From contig JANQLF010000302.1 in NCBI GenBank assembly GCA_028280785.1, forward strand, positions 1 to 47,275: a stretch of 47,275 nt of DNA, given 5' to 3'. This document shows, one piece after another, positions 23,581 through 33,200 of the stretch. Position 1 is the first letter of the stretch, and each line of letters opens with the position of its first letter. The DNA is from Planctomycetota bacterium (GTDB lineage: Bacteria > Planctomycetota > UBA11346). Position numbers and translations under genes: made by a program. Under the pieces are notes generated by a model that was not told the origin of the DNA, searched no databases, and was given only the letters and a program-made list of their open reading frames with translations.

Positions 23581-24117
23581 ATGACTGAAACTGACGAACA
23601 AACTGAAACTAAAGAAAAGCCAAAAACAAAGGCTGAAGAAATGCATGAGAGCAAATGTACGGAAAAGAAAAAAATTCCTGTCGTTGCTACTCAGCAAGGC
23701 TATTATCGCCATCGCCGTATTGAGGAAGGTGAGCGCTTTTTCCTTCGCAACGAGTGTGAGTTTTCAAAAAACTGGATGAAGTTGCTGGATGCTCAATCAA
23801 TTGCCGAAGATGTTAAGAGAAATCTTGCTGGTGAGGAACCAGAAGATTTTGATGACGATGATGATCTTGATTTGATCGACGATCCTGAGGAAGATGATCC
23901 TGAAACTGAAAAATCTGACCCAGAGATGGCTGATAAAATTCGCGATGCTCTTACCAGCCTTGATCCAGATGACGATGAGCTGTGGACTATTGAAGGCGCA
24001 CCGAAAATGGTTTCAGTTGAAGAGCTTGTTGGCACATCAGAGATCAAGCGCGCAGATGTTGACTTGGCTTATCCAGGGTTCAATCGTGATGTAGCGCGTG
24101 AGTTGTTAAACAGCTAA
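23581..24117 (+). CDS. Acidic hypothetical virion-region protein
   Basis: 178 residues from the ATG at 23581 (AGAGGAAAATACA). The longer frame from 23512 overlaps the upstream gene and lacks a ribosome site. Charged start, a small globular stretch (GYYRHRRIEEGERFFLR), a long Asp/Glu run (residues about 85-115) and a short C-terminal domain. Perhaps a head or connector accessory protein. Confidence 0.76.
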   Translation: MTETDEQTETKEKPKTKAEEMHESKCTEKKKIPVVATQQGYYRHRRIEEGERFFLRNECEFSKNWMKLLDAQSIAEDVKRNLAGEEPEDFDDDDDLDLIDDPEEDDPETEKSDPEMADKIRDALTSLDPDDDELWTIEGAPKMVSVEELVGTSEIKRADVDLAYPGFNRDVARELLNS

Positions 24118-24137
24118 GTAAAATACGGAGGCCTGCC

Positions 24138-24476
24138 ATGCCATTAACTGATATGAAAAGAACAGGAGCAGAAAATGATGTTTCTGAGTTTCGATGCGGT
24201 AATGAGAGTAAATATCCATGGGGTCTCCGTATTCATCTAAATGAAATTGACTTAGAAAAACTAGGTATAAAAGAACTGCCTGACATTGAGTCAGAGATGC
24301 AAATGGTTGCTCTTGTTGAGGTTGTTGAGGTTGCCAGTACGGAAATGTCTGGAGAAAAAGAACATCGCCGTGTTGAGCTTCAAATAAAAGAAATGGCTGT
24401 ACAGCCACATGAACAGGAACGTCAACAGTTCCAAGTAATGTATCCAGGTTCAGGTGAAACATTGAGTGATGCGTAA
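24138..24476 (+). CDS. Capsid staple-like protein
   Basis: 112 residues. MPLTDMKRT, then YPWGLRIHLNEIDLEKLGI, PDIESEMQMVALVEVVEV and RVELQIKEMAV resemble the small staple proteins that bind capsids of BPP-1-type phages. Excellent ribosome site (ACGGAGGCC). Confidence 0.82.
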   Translation: MPLTDMKRTGAENDVSEFRCGNESKYPWGLRIHLNEIDLEKLGIKELPDIESEMQMVALVEVVEVASTEMSGEKEHRRVELQIKEMAVQPHEQERQQFQVMYPGSGETLSDA

Positions 24477-25141
24477 TGACTTCATCAAAACTAGACATTT
24501 GGAATTTAGCACTTGGTCATGCAGGTCAAACCAACCAAGTAAAAACTGATACTGAAAATAGTTTGGCTGCAATTCAGTGCCGAAGATATTACGACCAATC
24601 GAGAAAAGCTGCACTTGAGGGTGCAGAATGGACATTTGCCAATACATTTTTAGCGTTAACTGACCTTGGAACACCAATTGATAATAACTGGTGTTACATG
24701 TACGCCTATCCAAATGATTGCATAAAAGCTCGAAGAATAACGATTGATGGTTCTGGTACAACAAGTTCTAGGCAGATAGCTAACGAAAGGGATCAGATTC
24801 CGTTTGAAATAGCAGTAAGAGAAAGTGACAACACTAAAGTTATTTTAACGAATCAGGAAGAGGCGATACTTCAGTACACACGTGACGTAGAACTTGTAAA
24901 ATTGTTTACGGAGAGCTATATAGAAAGTTTGTCGTTGTTGCTCGGCTCCAGACTGGCTATGCCGCTTACAAGAAAAATGGCTTTACGTAGAGATTTGTTG
25001 CAGGAGTATACGGCCTCACTGGCTAATGCTATCACCGTAGATCTTAATGAAGGTCAATCGAGGCGTGATGAGCGGCCTGAAATATTGCAAGCTAGAAACG
25101 GGTCGAGAGCCAGAAGGGACAATGTAAGAAGGCCAATATAA
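24476..25141 (+). CDS. Tail tubular protein A / head-tail adaptor
   Basis: 221 residues. Starts KLDIWNLALGHAGQT and has YYDQSRKAALEGAEWTFA, the signature of T7 gp11-like tail-tube A proteins; a helical C terminus ends in a basic tail. Twelve copies would link the portal to the nozzle. Coupled to both neighbours (TAATGA and TAATG). Confidence 0.88.
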   Translation: MTSSKLDIWNLALGHAGQTNQVKTDTENSLAAIQCRRYYDQSRKAALEGAEWTFANTFLALTDLGTPIDNNWCYMYAYPNDCIKARRITIDGSGTTSSRQIANERDQIPFEIAVRESDNTKVILTNQEEAILQYTRDVELVKLFTESYIESLSLLLGSRLAMPLTRKMALRRDLLQEYTASLANAITVDLNEGQSRRDERPEILQARNGSRARRDNVRRPI

Positions 25142-27723
25142 TGTCAAAAATTCTTCAGTACTCATTTGCTGGTGGCGAAATATCACCATCAGCCTATGGG
25201 CGCTCAGATCTGGAAAAGCATAGAACTGGGTTAAAAACCTGTCGTAATTTTTTACCTCAAGCGCGCGGGGCAGCACAAAATAGACCTGGCTTGCAACATT
25301 TGGCTAGAGCAGCTTATGATGATGAAGATAAAGCTGTTAGGTTAATTGATTTTCAGTTTAATACTGAACAAACCTATGTGCTAGAGTTTGGTGATTTGTA
25401 TATGCGCGTTTGGACAGATGGTGGGCTTGTGCTAGAAACATCACAAGCAACAACATCAATAACAGGCGCAAACCCAGCAGTAGTTACAATCACTGCACAT
25501 GGTTATAGTGATGGTGATTGGGTTTTTGTTACCGATGTACCCAGTGATATAGGTGATTTAATTAACAATAAATTTTTTATTGTTGCCAACTCAACAGCTA
25601 ACACATTTAATTTGCAATACCTTGATGGTGGCTTAGTTGATACATCTGCATTCTTTCCTGTTTCTAGTGGTAATTTTGCAAAAGTATTTGAATTAACAAC
25701 ACCGTATGCAGAAGATGATTTGGCGTTACTCAAATACGAGCAGTCAGCTGATATCTTAACATTAGTACATCCCGATTATGAGCCAAGAGATCTTTCACGT
25801 TTAGCGAACGATAATTGGCAGTTGGATGTTATCGATTTCGAACCACAAATTGATACACCAATAAATGTTACGATTGCTGGTATCAGTCTTGGTACGGGCA
25901 ATTCTGATTATATTTATGTGGTAACAGCTATTGATGCTGAGAGTTTTGAAGAGAGTAGCAGAAGCGCCGAAGTCACTTTGACAAATACCGATAATGATTT
26001 GAATACAGATCAGCGCATCAGATTAACATGGGATGCTGTTTCTGGTGCTGGCACATACAATGTTTACAGATCAAAGAATGGTTCTAAATTAGCGTTTATT
26101 GGCGATTCGGAAACAACTGAGTTTGAAGATGAAGGTTACAATGCCGATGCCGCTTCAGCACCACCACCAGCCACGCCAAGAAACCCATTTGATTCTGCAG
26201 ATAATTATCCTGGGGTTATTGCCTACTACCAGCAGCGAAAGGTATTTGCTCGTACAAACAATGACCCTCAGACAATTTTTACCACGCAGATTGGCAATCT
26301 AAATAACATGAACACGTCGGAGCCATCACGTGATGATGATGCTATCACTTTCAAACTGATTGCCAGGAAAGCTAATGAGGTTCGCCATGTTGTCCCTTTG
26401 CGTGATATGGTGGCCTTCACGTCGGGTGCCGAATGGCGTGTTGAAGGTGCTGATGATGGTGTATTTTCCCCCAGCACAGTGAAGCAGCGACCGCAAACTT
26501 ACTGGGGTGCATCACATGTAAGGCCTATAACGGTTGGTAACACCATATTGTTTGTTCAGGAGGATGGCAGCAGAGTCAGAGACCTTGGCTATACATTTGA
26601 TTCTGATGGCTATGATGGCACTGATTTGAGTGTATTATCGAATCATTTGTTTGTGAATAGAGAAATCAAAGAATGGGCCTACCAGAAGGAGCCAGAATCG
26701 ATTATATGGGCAGTGATGGATGATGGATCATTATTGTCACTAACGTACCAAAAAGAGCATCAGGTGCTTGCTTGGGCAAGGCATGATACTGATGGGAAGT
26801 TCTTGAGCGTTGCAGCGGTAGAGGAAGGCGATGAAACTGCTGTATACGTAGTCGTACAACGAGAAACTGATGGTAACTCATTGAAATATATAGAAAGATT
26901 CCACACTCGACAAATAGCTAACGAAGCCAGGAATGCTTTTTTTGTTGATGGTGGCTCCACATTTGATAAGCCTCTTGATATTGAGGATATTACGACAGGC
27001 ACAAGTACAGTTATAACGATAACAGCACATGGCTACTCGAATGATGACATTGTTGAGCTGGATGAAATCGAGGGTGTTCAAGTTGAAATAGATGAGCAAG
27101 TTCAAACACTTAACCTACGTAAGTATGTACTTACTAACGTCACTGCAAATACCTTTGAGATCCTTGATGTTGATGATATGGACCCTATCGATACCAGCAG
27201 CTACTCAGATTACAAGCGTGGTGGTGTAAGTCGTATAGCGACCGAAACAGTGTCCGGGCTAGACCACCTTGAGGGCGTTGCTGTAAGCGTTTTGGCGGAC
27301 GGTAACGTGGTATCGACCACTGAAGAAGGTAATATCGTCGTATCGAACGGTGCCATTGATATAGGCTTTCCAGCGAGCCGTATACACATAGGTCGGCAAT
27401 ATCTGTCGGATGTTCAAACACTGGACCCTGAAATACCTAAGCAAGACAGCCCTGGCAAACCCAAAACAGCGGCTCAGACTGGCTTAAAGCTAGAGGAAAC
27501 AAGGGGCGGCTTCTTTGGTCAAAATGAGGATGAGCTGTATGAAATACCCGAACGTGAGCTTGAGCTTTGGGGTGATCCAACAGACCTATTTACCGGCCAA
27601 ACTGAAGCGTTTATGCCGCCTGGTTGGACTGATGAGGGTTCTATCTTCATCCGACAATCAGATCCTCTACCAATGTCCTTGTTAGCCATATCGCCGGATG
27701 TCCTGATTGGAGGCTACGACTAA
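25141..27723 (+). CDS. Tail tubular protein B / tail nozzle
   Basis: 860 residues. The N terminus KILQYSFAGGEISPSAYGRSDLEKHRTGLKTCRNFLPQARGAAQNRPG is the standard start of podoviral nozzle proteins. Beta-rich throughout, with two Ig-like insert segments, one of them (ANPAVVTITAHGYSDGDWV) repeated near residue 615 as TSTVITITAHGYSNDDIV. It forms the hexameric tail tip. Confidence 0.92.
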   Translation: MSKILQYSFAGGEISPSAYGRSDLEKHRTGLKTCRNFLPQARGAAQNRPGLQHLARAAYDDEDKAVRLIDFQFNTEQTYVLEFGDLYMRVWTDGGLVLETSQATTSITGANPAVVTITAHGYSDGDWVFVTDVPSDIGDLINNKFFIVANSTANTFNLQYLDGGLVDTSAFFPVSSGNFAKVFELTTPYAEDDLALLKYEQSADILTLVHPDYEPRDLSRLANDNWQLDVIDFEPQIDTPINVTIAGISLGTGNSDYIYVVTAIDAESFEESSRSAEVTLTNTDNDLNTDQRIRLTWDAVSGAGTYNVYRSKNGSKLAFIGDSETTEFEDEGYNADAASAPPPATPRNPFDSADNYPGVIAYYQQRKVFARTNNDPQTIFTTQIGNLNNMNTSEPSRDDDAITFKLIARKANEVRHVVPLRDMVAFTSGAEWRVEGADDGVFSPSTVKQRPQTYWGASHVRPITVGNTILFVQEDGSRVRDLGYTFDSDGYDGTDLSVLSNHLFVNREIKEWAYQKEPESIIWAVMDDGSLLSLTYQKEHQVLAWARHDTDGKFLSVAAVEEGDETAVYVVVQRETDGNSLKYIERFHTRQIANEARNAFFVDGGSTFDKPLDIEDITTGTSTVITITAHGYSNDDIVELDEIEGVQVEIDEQVQTLNLRKYVLTNVTANTFEILDVDDMDPIDTSSYSDYKRGGVSRIATETVSGLDHLEGVAVSVLADGNVVSTTEEGNIVVSNGAIDIGFPASRIHIGRQYLSDVQTLDPEIPKQDSPGKPKTAAQTGLKLEETRGGFFGQNEDELYEIPERELELWGDPTDLFTGQTEAFMPPGWTDEGSIFIRQSDPLPMSLLAISPDVLIGGYD

Positions 27724-28205
27724 TGCCTAGAATCCATGTTTGTGATGCCGAGCCGTTTCACGTGAAACAATTGGCTGAAAATATGCGCCAAGCCGATATT
27801 GATGAAATTTGGGCTGCATCATTGCGTGTACCAGAAGATGCACTTAATCGTGCATTGGCGCATGCGGATAAAGCCTGGGCTGTCATGTATGATGACGATG
27901 TAGCTATGATGTTTGGCGTTTGCCCACTGTCAGCAATTAGCAATTCAGGCATTCCATGGATGCTCGGTAGTGAGATCATTGAAAAGTTTCAAGTGCGATT
28001 TTTGCGGCATTGTGCCTATTATGTCTCTAAGATGGCTGAAGATTACGATTGCTTAGTTAACTATGTTGATGCGCGCAATGAAAAAGCTATAAAATGGCTC
28101 GAATGGCTTGGTTTTGAGATTCATGAGGCGAAGCCGAGGGGTGCATTGAATTATCCGTTTCATCGATTTGAGAAGAGGGTTGGTACATGTGTAGTCCTGC
28201 ATTAG
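27723..28205 (+). CDS. Internal virion protein A, GNAT-like
   Basis: 160 residues. The sequence resembles the T7 gp13-like/DUF2833 group, small GNAT-fold proteins kept beside the tail genes. Segments AWAVMYDDDVAMMFGV, then NYVDARNEKAIKWLEWLGFEI, match the acetyltransferase-like core. In T7-like phages this protein supports virion assembly; enzymatic activity is unproven. Confidence 0.85.
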   Translation: MPRIHVCDAEPFHVKQLAENMRQADIDEIWAASLRVPEDALNRALAHADKAWAVMYDDDVAMMFGVCPLSAISNSGIPWMLGSEIIEKFQVRFLRHCAYYVSKMAEDYDCLVNYVDARNEKAIKWLEWLGFEIHEAKPRGALNYPFHRFEKRVGTCVVLH

Positions 28206-28627
28206 CTGGCGTAGGCATACAAGCGTTTAGTCAAATACAGGCGGGTAGGTTCAATTCCGCTGTGGAAGAAGGTAATGCCGATATCGCTGAGGCAAGAGGC
28301 AGAGATGCCGTTGCTCGCGGTCGCGTAGCTGAAGATAGACGCAGGCTTGAAGGCTCTCAATTAGTTGGCAGGCAGCGTGCACAGCAAGCAGCCAGTGGTG
28401 TTATTGTTGATGAAGATTCAGCAGCTTTACAGATAGAGGATACTGCTCGCACAACAGAACTTGATGCACTGACAATACGTTCGAATGCTCAACGTGAAAA
28501 ATTTGGTTTTGATGTTGAAGCTCAGAGTGCAAAAGCGAGAGCCAAGCAAGCCAGAAACAGATCAGTGTTGCAAGCAGGAAAAACTGTGCTGGGTGGATTT
28601 TCACCAGCTGGCGGGGGTGCTGCTTAA
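28187..28627 (+). CDS. Internal virion protein B-like
   Basis: 146 residues. MCSPALAGVGIQAFSQIQAGRFNSAVEEGNADIAEARGRDAV is the usual Ala/Gln-rich amphipathic helix start of podoviral internal virion proteins, ejected with the DNA. It overlaps the previous gene by 19 bp and couples to the next by TAATG. Ribosome site AGAGGG. Confidence 0.85.
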   Translation: MCSPALAGVGIQAFSQIQAGRFNSAVEEGNADIAEARGRDAVARGRVAEDRRRLEGSQLVGRQRAQQAASGVIVDEDSAALQIEDTARTTELDALTIRSNAQREKFGFDVEAQSAKARAKQARNRSVLQAGKTVLGGFSPAGGGAA

Positions 28628-30240
28628 TGCCACGAGTAGAAACTGACAGAATCGCGCGCGTAGAGTCTACGTCTTTTAGTGGTAGACAGAACATACAAGC
28701 CACACCGGAAGATTTTGGTTTTGGTATCGGGGCTGAAGTTGAAAGAATTGGCTTTGAGATGCAACAAGAGGATGATGAAACGCGCGCCAACGATGCACTA
28801 ACCCAATACAATCAAGGCATGCGTGATTTAATGCACAACCCTGAAACTGGTTATTTGAACCAGAAGGGTGAAAATGCTTACAGAAATTTTTCAACAACCA
28901 ATGAACAAATAGAATCCTTACGACAACAACTTGCTGATGATCTTGACAATGATCGCCAAAGAGATTTATTTCTCAGAACATCACAAAAACAAACTGATAG
29001 TTATTTAGACTCAGCTTCACGACACGCATCATCAGAGAGACAGGTTTGGTTAAAAGCAACTCAAGAGGCATCAGTCGAAGATACCATTGAAGATGCCGCT
29101 GCAAATTACACTCAGCCAGATATTGTTCGCAACAATATGATAAAAGGTGAAATGACTTTGCAGGAAATGGCTAGCGATGAGGGCTGGAGCAAAGAAGTGC
29201 TTAATGAGAGGCTTGATGATTATAGAAGTAATGCGCATATTTCTGTTATGAACAGAATGGTTGCTAACAATGATTATGAATCTGCTCAAGCTTGGTTTAG
29301 CAATAATAAAGATGCTATCGATGGTACTAAGCATGCAGAAATAGAATCACGTTTGAATGATGGTGTTATAAATAATCAGGCCAGAAGAAATGTCGAAGCA
29401 ATTTATGATTCAAATACACCAATCAACACTTTGACAAAAGAAGCGAGAGACTCCACTGATAATACACAGCTTGCTGACGAAATGGTTCGTCGCTTGAAAA
29501 TAATGCGCGATGAAGATTTGGAAGCTGAAAAAGCAATTCAAAATGAATCGTATGAATTGGGTGGTTTTATTATTATTGACCAAGGCGGTTCTACGGATGA
29601 TATTCCAAGAAGCGCTTGGGAAAATATGACAACACAACAAAAGGTTTCACTAAAAACACTTGAATCAAAATCTGAAAATAGAACGACAGATATTGCAACA
29701 TGGAATGCAATCAATCAAATGGCAATAGAAGATCCAAAGCAATTTTCTGAGTTACCTTTACTTAATTTTGCGTCTAACCTAAGCCTGTCAGATTTTCAGG
29801 AATTTGGTAAATTGCAGCGCAAATATAAAGATCAAGACCAGCAAACCATCAGCAGTGTTCAAAGCTTGGGAACCAAAGCTAATAATGCATTGAAAGCAGT
29901 AAACATCGACATTGATGAAGATCGCGGTCAGAAGTTTATGCGTGCATTTCAACAGCAAGTTAGTCGTTTTGAGCAAGCCACTGGTGAAAGAATACAACCA
30001 AATGAGGTTGATAAAATTATCGACACGCTTCTTATAGAAGGTGAAATTGAAGGAAGGTTTGTAGATCCTGATAAACGATTCTTTGAAGTTGAGGCTGGTG
30101 AAGTATTCTTTATTGAAGATATACCCGAGTCAGAACTTAAGTTGATAGATGCTGCGCTTGATAAAGCCGGAAAACCAAAAACAAACGAAAATAGAGTTTT
30201 ACTTTATACTGCCGACCAAATAGCACCAGTGAGAGAGTAA
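28627..30240 (+). CDS. Internal virion protein, ejection complex subunit
   Basis: 537 residues, almost wholly alpha-helical and charged, with a Gln/Asp-rich central part. Placement between the internal protein B-like gene and the giant protein, and the helical make-up, fit a middle ejection protein (T7 gp15 position). No enzymatic motif. Coupled by TAATG on both sides. Confidence 0.8.
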   Translation: MPRVETDRIARVESTSFSGRQNIQATPEDFGFGIGAEVERIGFEMQQEDDETRANDALTQYNQGMRDLMHNPETGYLNQKGENAYRNFSTTNEQIESLRQQLADDLDNDRQRDLFLRTSQKQTDSYLDSASRHASSERQVWLKATQEASVEDTIEDAAANYTQPDIVRNNMIKGEMTLQEMASDEGWSKEVLNERLDDYRSNAHISVMNRMVANNDYESAQAWFSNNKDAIDGTKHAEIESRLNDGVINNQARRNVEAIYDSNTPINTLTKEARDSTDNTQLADEMVRRLKIMRDEDLEAEKAIQNESYELGGFIIIDQGGSTDDIPRSAWENMTTQQKVSLKTLESKSENRTTDIATWNAINQMAIEDPKQFSELPLLNFASNLSLSDFQEFGKLQRKYKDQDQQTISSVQSLGTKANNALKAVNIDIDEDRGQKFMRAFQQQVSRFEQATGERIQPNEVDKIIDTLLIEGEIEGRFVDPDKRFFEVEAGEVFFIEDIPESELKLIDAALDKAGKPKTNENRVLLYTADQIAPVRE

Positions 30241-33200
30241 TGGCTGGAACAAATAAATATGATTCACTGATAAGCAATGGCGTTCTTGGCGATGACGATC
30301 AACAGGAAGATAAGTACACATCTTTAATAAATAATGTTGAAAACAACAAAACATCTGACTTGATGATTTCAATGCAACAGGCATCAAGAGTTGATCCTGA
30401 TGCGCATACTGATGCTGTAAAAATAAGCGAAGCAACAAACTTGCCACTGGAAACAGTGGAAAGAAATCAGCAAGAAGCAAAATCAAAAATGATATATGAG
30501 GAAAACGATTACCTCAGACTGATCAATGAATCCCCTGTTGTTTCTGATTTTCTTAGTGATCCGGCAAACTCAAAAGTCGTTCGTGATGATATTGCAAACT
30601 TAACTGGTCTTGAGTGGATGTTTGGTGCTGCAAGAACAGTGCAGGTTGAGTCACGCGAGCAACTTGACATCGGTCATCTTGGCTTTGCATTAATGCTCGA
30701 CTCAGAGAATGAAGATCTCATTGCTGAGATAGAAAGAATGAATGAAAGCCAGAACCAATATTTTGGTGAACAAGGCTGGCTTGAAGGCGCATGGGTTGAA
30801 GCCAATAGAATGATACCCCAGATATTTAATGCACTTGAAAGCGGCGCTGAGGGTGGATTGGTTGGTGCTAATATTTTTGCAGGTGGCGCTTTAGTCGCTG
30901 GTCAATTAGGGCCGCAAGTGTTAGCTCCCGAGGAAGTTGTTACCGTTCCTACTGCGGCAGCTACGGGTTTTTATCTTGGCAGTAGAACAGGTGCGGCTCA
31001 GGCTGCATTCTTCCAAGAGGCTGGCCATGCCTATTTAGAGTTTAGAGAAATGACTGATGTTAATGGCGTGCCATTAGATGATGATGTTGCTAGATTTGCA
31101 GCACTGGCATCCGGCACAGTCAATGCTTTGCTCGAAACGGTCGGTCTTGAAACTCTGGTTAAAACTGTTCCTGGCGGAGATAAGTTAACCCAGAAGTTAA
31201 CACGCGGACAGATCAAAGAAACTTTAAAAAATCCAGCTGTACAGCAAGCGCTAAAAGATTTTGCAACAAAATACGGTACTGCTCTTAGCGTGGAAACTGC
31301 AACAGAAATATCTCAAGAACTTGTTGTCGTTTTATTGGGTGAACTCGCTAAAGAAGTTGATGGTGGTGAATTCGATAACATTTCTGGCGATGAAGTTGCA
31401 GATAGGATATCAGAGGTTGGTGAAAAAACTGCACAAGGTATGACAATACTTGCAGGTCTTGGTCCTGGTGTTAGATTATCTGGTGATTTGCAACGTGTGC
31501 AAAAAGCAAAGCGCAATCAGGTCTTGTTGGAGCTAATGAGTCAGAATGCAAATGATTCAAAAACTCTGCAGAGGATGCCGGATAAATATCAAGAGCTTAT
31601 CAGTAATATTAAAGAATCTGGTGATAATGCCATTAAAAATGTTTATATACCGGGCGATAAGTTTGTTGAATATTTTCAGAGCCAAGGTATAGACCTTGAG
31701 GAAATGGCTGGCGCAATACCAAACCTTCAAGAACAGCTTAGGCAATCAGCGGCCACTGGTTCTGACATCATTATTCCAATCGATCAATACATGGTAAACA
31801 TTGCACCGACCGATCATCATCAGGGTTTATTTAATGATATTCGATTTGATCCTGATGATATGACTTTGCGTGAGTCACAAGAGTTTCAGCAATCGAGCGT
31901 TGATCGTATTGAGGAAATGATACAGGAAGGTCAAGACTTACTTTCACAGCAAGAAGAAATCAATGTATCAACACAGTCGATACAAACTGATGTTAAAGAA
32001 CAATTAATGCAAGCAGGCAGGACTGAGGATGTTGCCGACAGAGAAGCATTAATATTTTCTAGTTTCTTTCAAACCATGGGTGAACGTTCTGGCAAGGACC
32101 CATTTGATTTATTCAAAGAGCGCGACATAGTAATAACCAGTGAAACACTTAACCAAAGAGAACAGCATGTTCAATCGGTAATGCGTAAAGCTAGGGCTTC
32201 TGGTTACGAGGGTGATAGTGTTGTTGGTGCCATTGAATGGGAAATAGCACTTAACAAAGAACTTGATATGAGCGAGGAAGCAAGGCGTTTGCGCGCAACA
32301 GAAATGGGTGCAGATTTTGATGCAAACCCAGATCTTGCTTATGACCCTGAATTTCAGCAGCAAATTGCTGATACAGAGTTAGCAGAAACGACAGAAGGCG
32401 CTCAGGAAGATGCAGCCGGTGTTGACATTTCTTCAACAGAGCAGGATAATTTAGGTGTAGATATAGAAGAAATTGAAGCTAATGACCGAAACGAAACTAT
32501 CAGAACAGATGATCGGACAGACGAAGGCCAAACATTTAATCAGCAGCCTACAGTCGCAGAAGTCCAAGAATCTGCAACGGATGCAACAGTCGCTCAACGG
32601 GACATTGAAGCTGACACCGATAGAGAGCGAACTGGTGCAGAGGGACTTGATATTGACGATAGAATCGTTGAAGATTTGCCGCTCCCAGAAGTTACCGAAC
32701 TAACATTTGATGAAGCGTTTGCTGCATCAATCGATGAAGATCAATTAACCGAAAACCAAATTAGAGAAGCCGCTTTGCTGTGGCAGGCTCAGGGCGTGCA
32801 GTCACCTTTTTTTAAACGCTGGTTTGGTGATAGCAAGATGACCAATGAGGCTGGTGATCCAATTGTTTTTTATCACGGTACTGATGCGGTAATCACAGAG
32901 TTTGATAGAGATCTCGCTGGTGAAAATACTGAACTAGCAACATCAGGTCTTGGTATTTTCTTTACGCCAAAAATAGGTACTGCTGAAATACACGGTGAGA
33001 ATGTTCTTGCTGGTTACGTAAAAATGGAAAACCCATTTATCATGCCTATTGCCGAGAATCCTGGCTTTGCAACAGTGGAAGAGGCTAGAGCATTTTCTGA
33101 AGAGCTGGAACGACAAGGCTATGATGGCATTTATGTGCCTGAATCAGACTTTGCAATAATTTTTAATTCCGAGCAATTCAAGCTTCGTGATAATCGTGGC

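Noticed and set aside
24106..24764. Two long minus-strand frames (130 and 104 codons)
   Set aside because: They are shadows of the staple-like and tail-tube A genes, without ribosome sites or a minus-strand promoter.
27127..27141. 15-base match to the 7109-7123 palindrome inside the tail nozzle gene
   Set aside because: Only part of the palindrome is present and it lies in a coding region without a promoter; probably chance.
28401..28811. A 136-codon minus-strand frame
   Set aside because: Antisense to the internal virion genes, with no ribosome site and low-complexity sequence.
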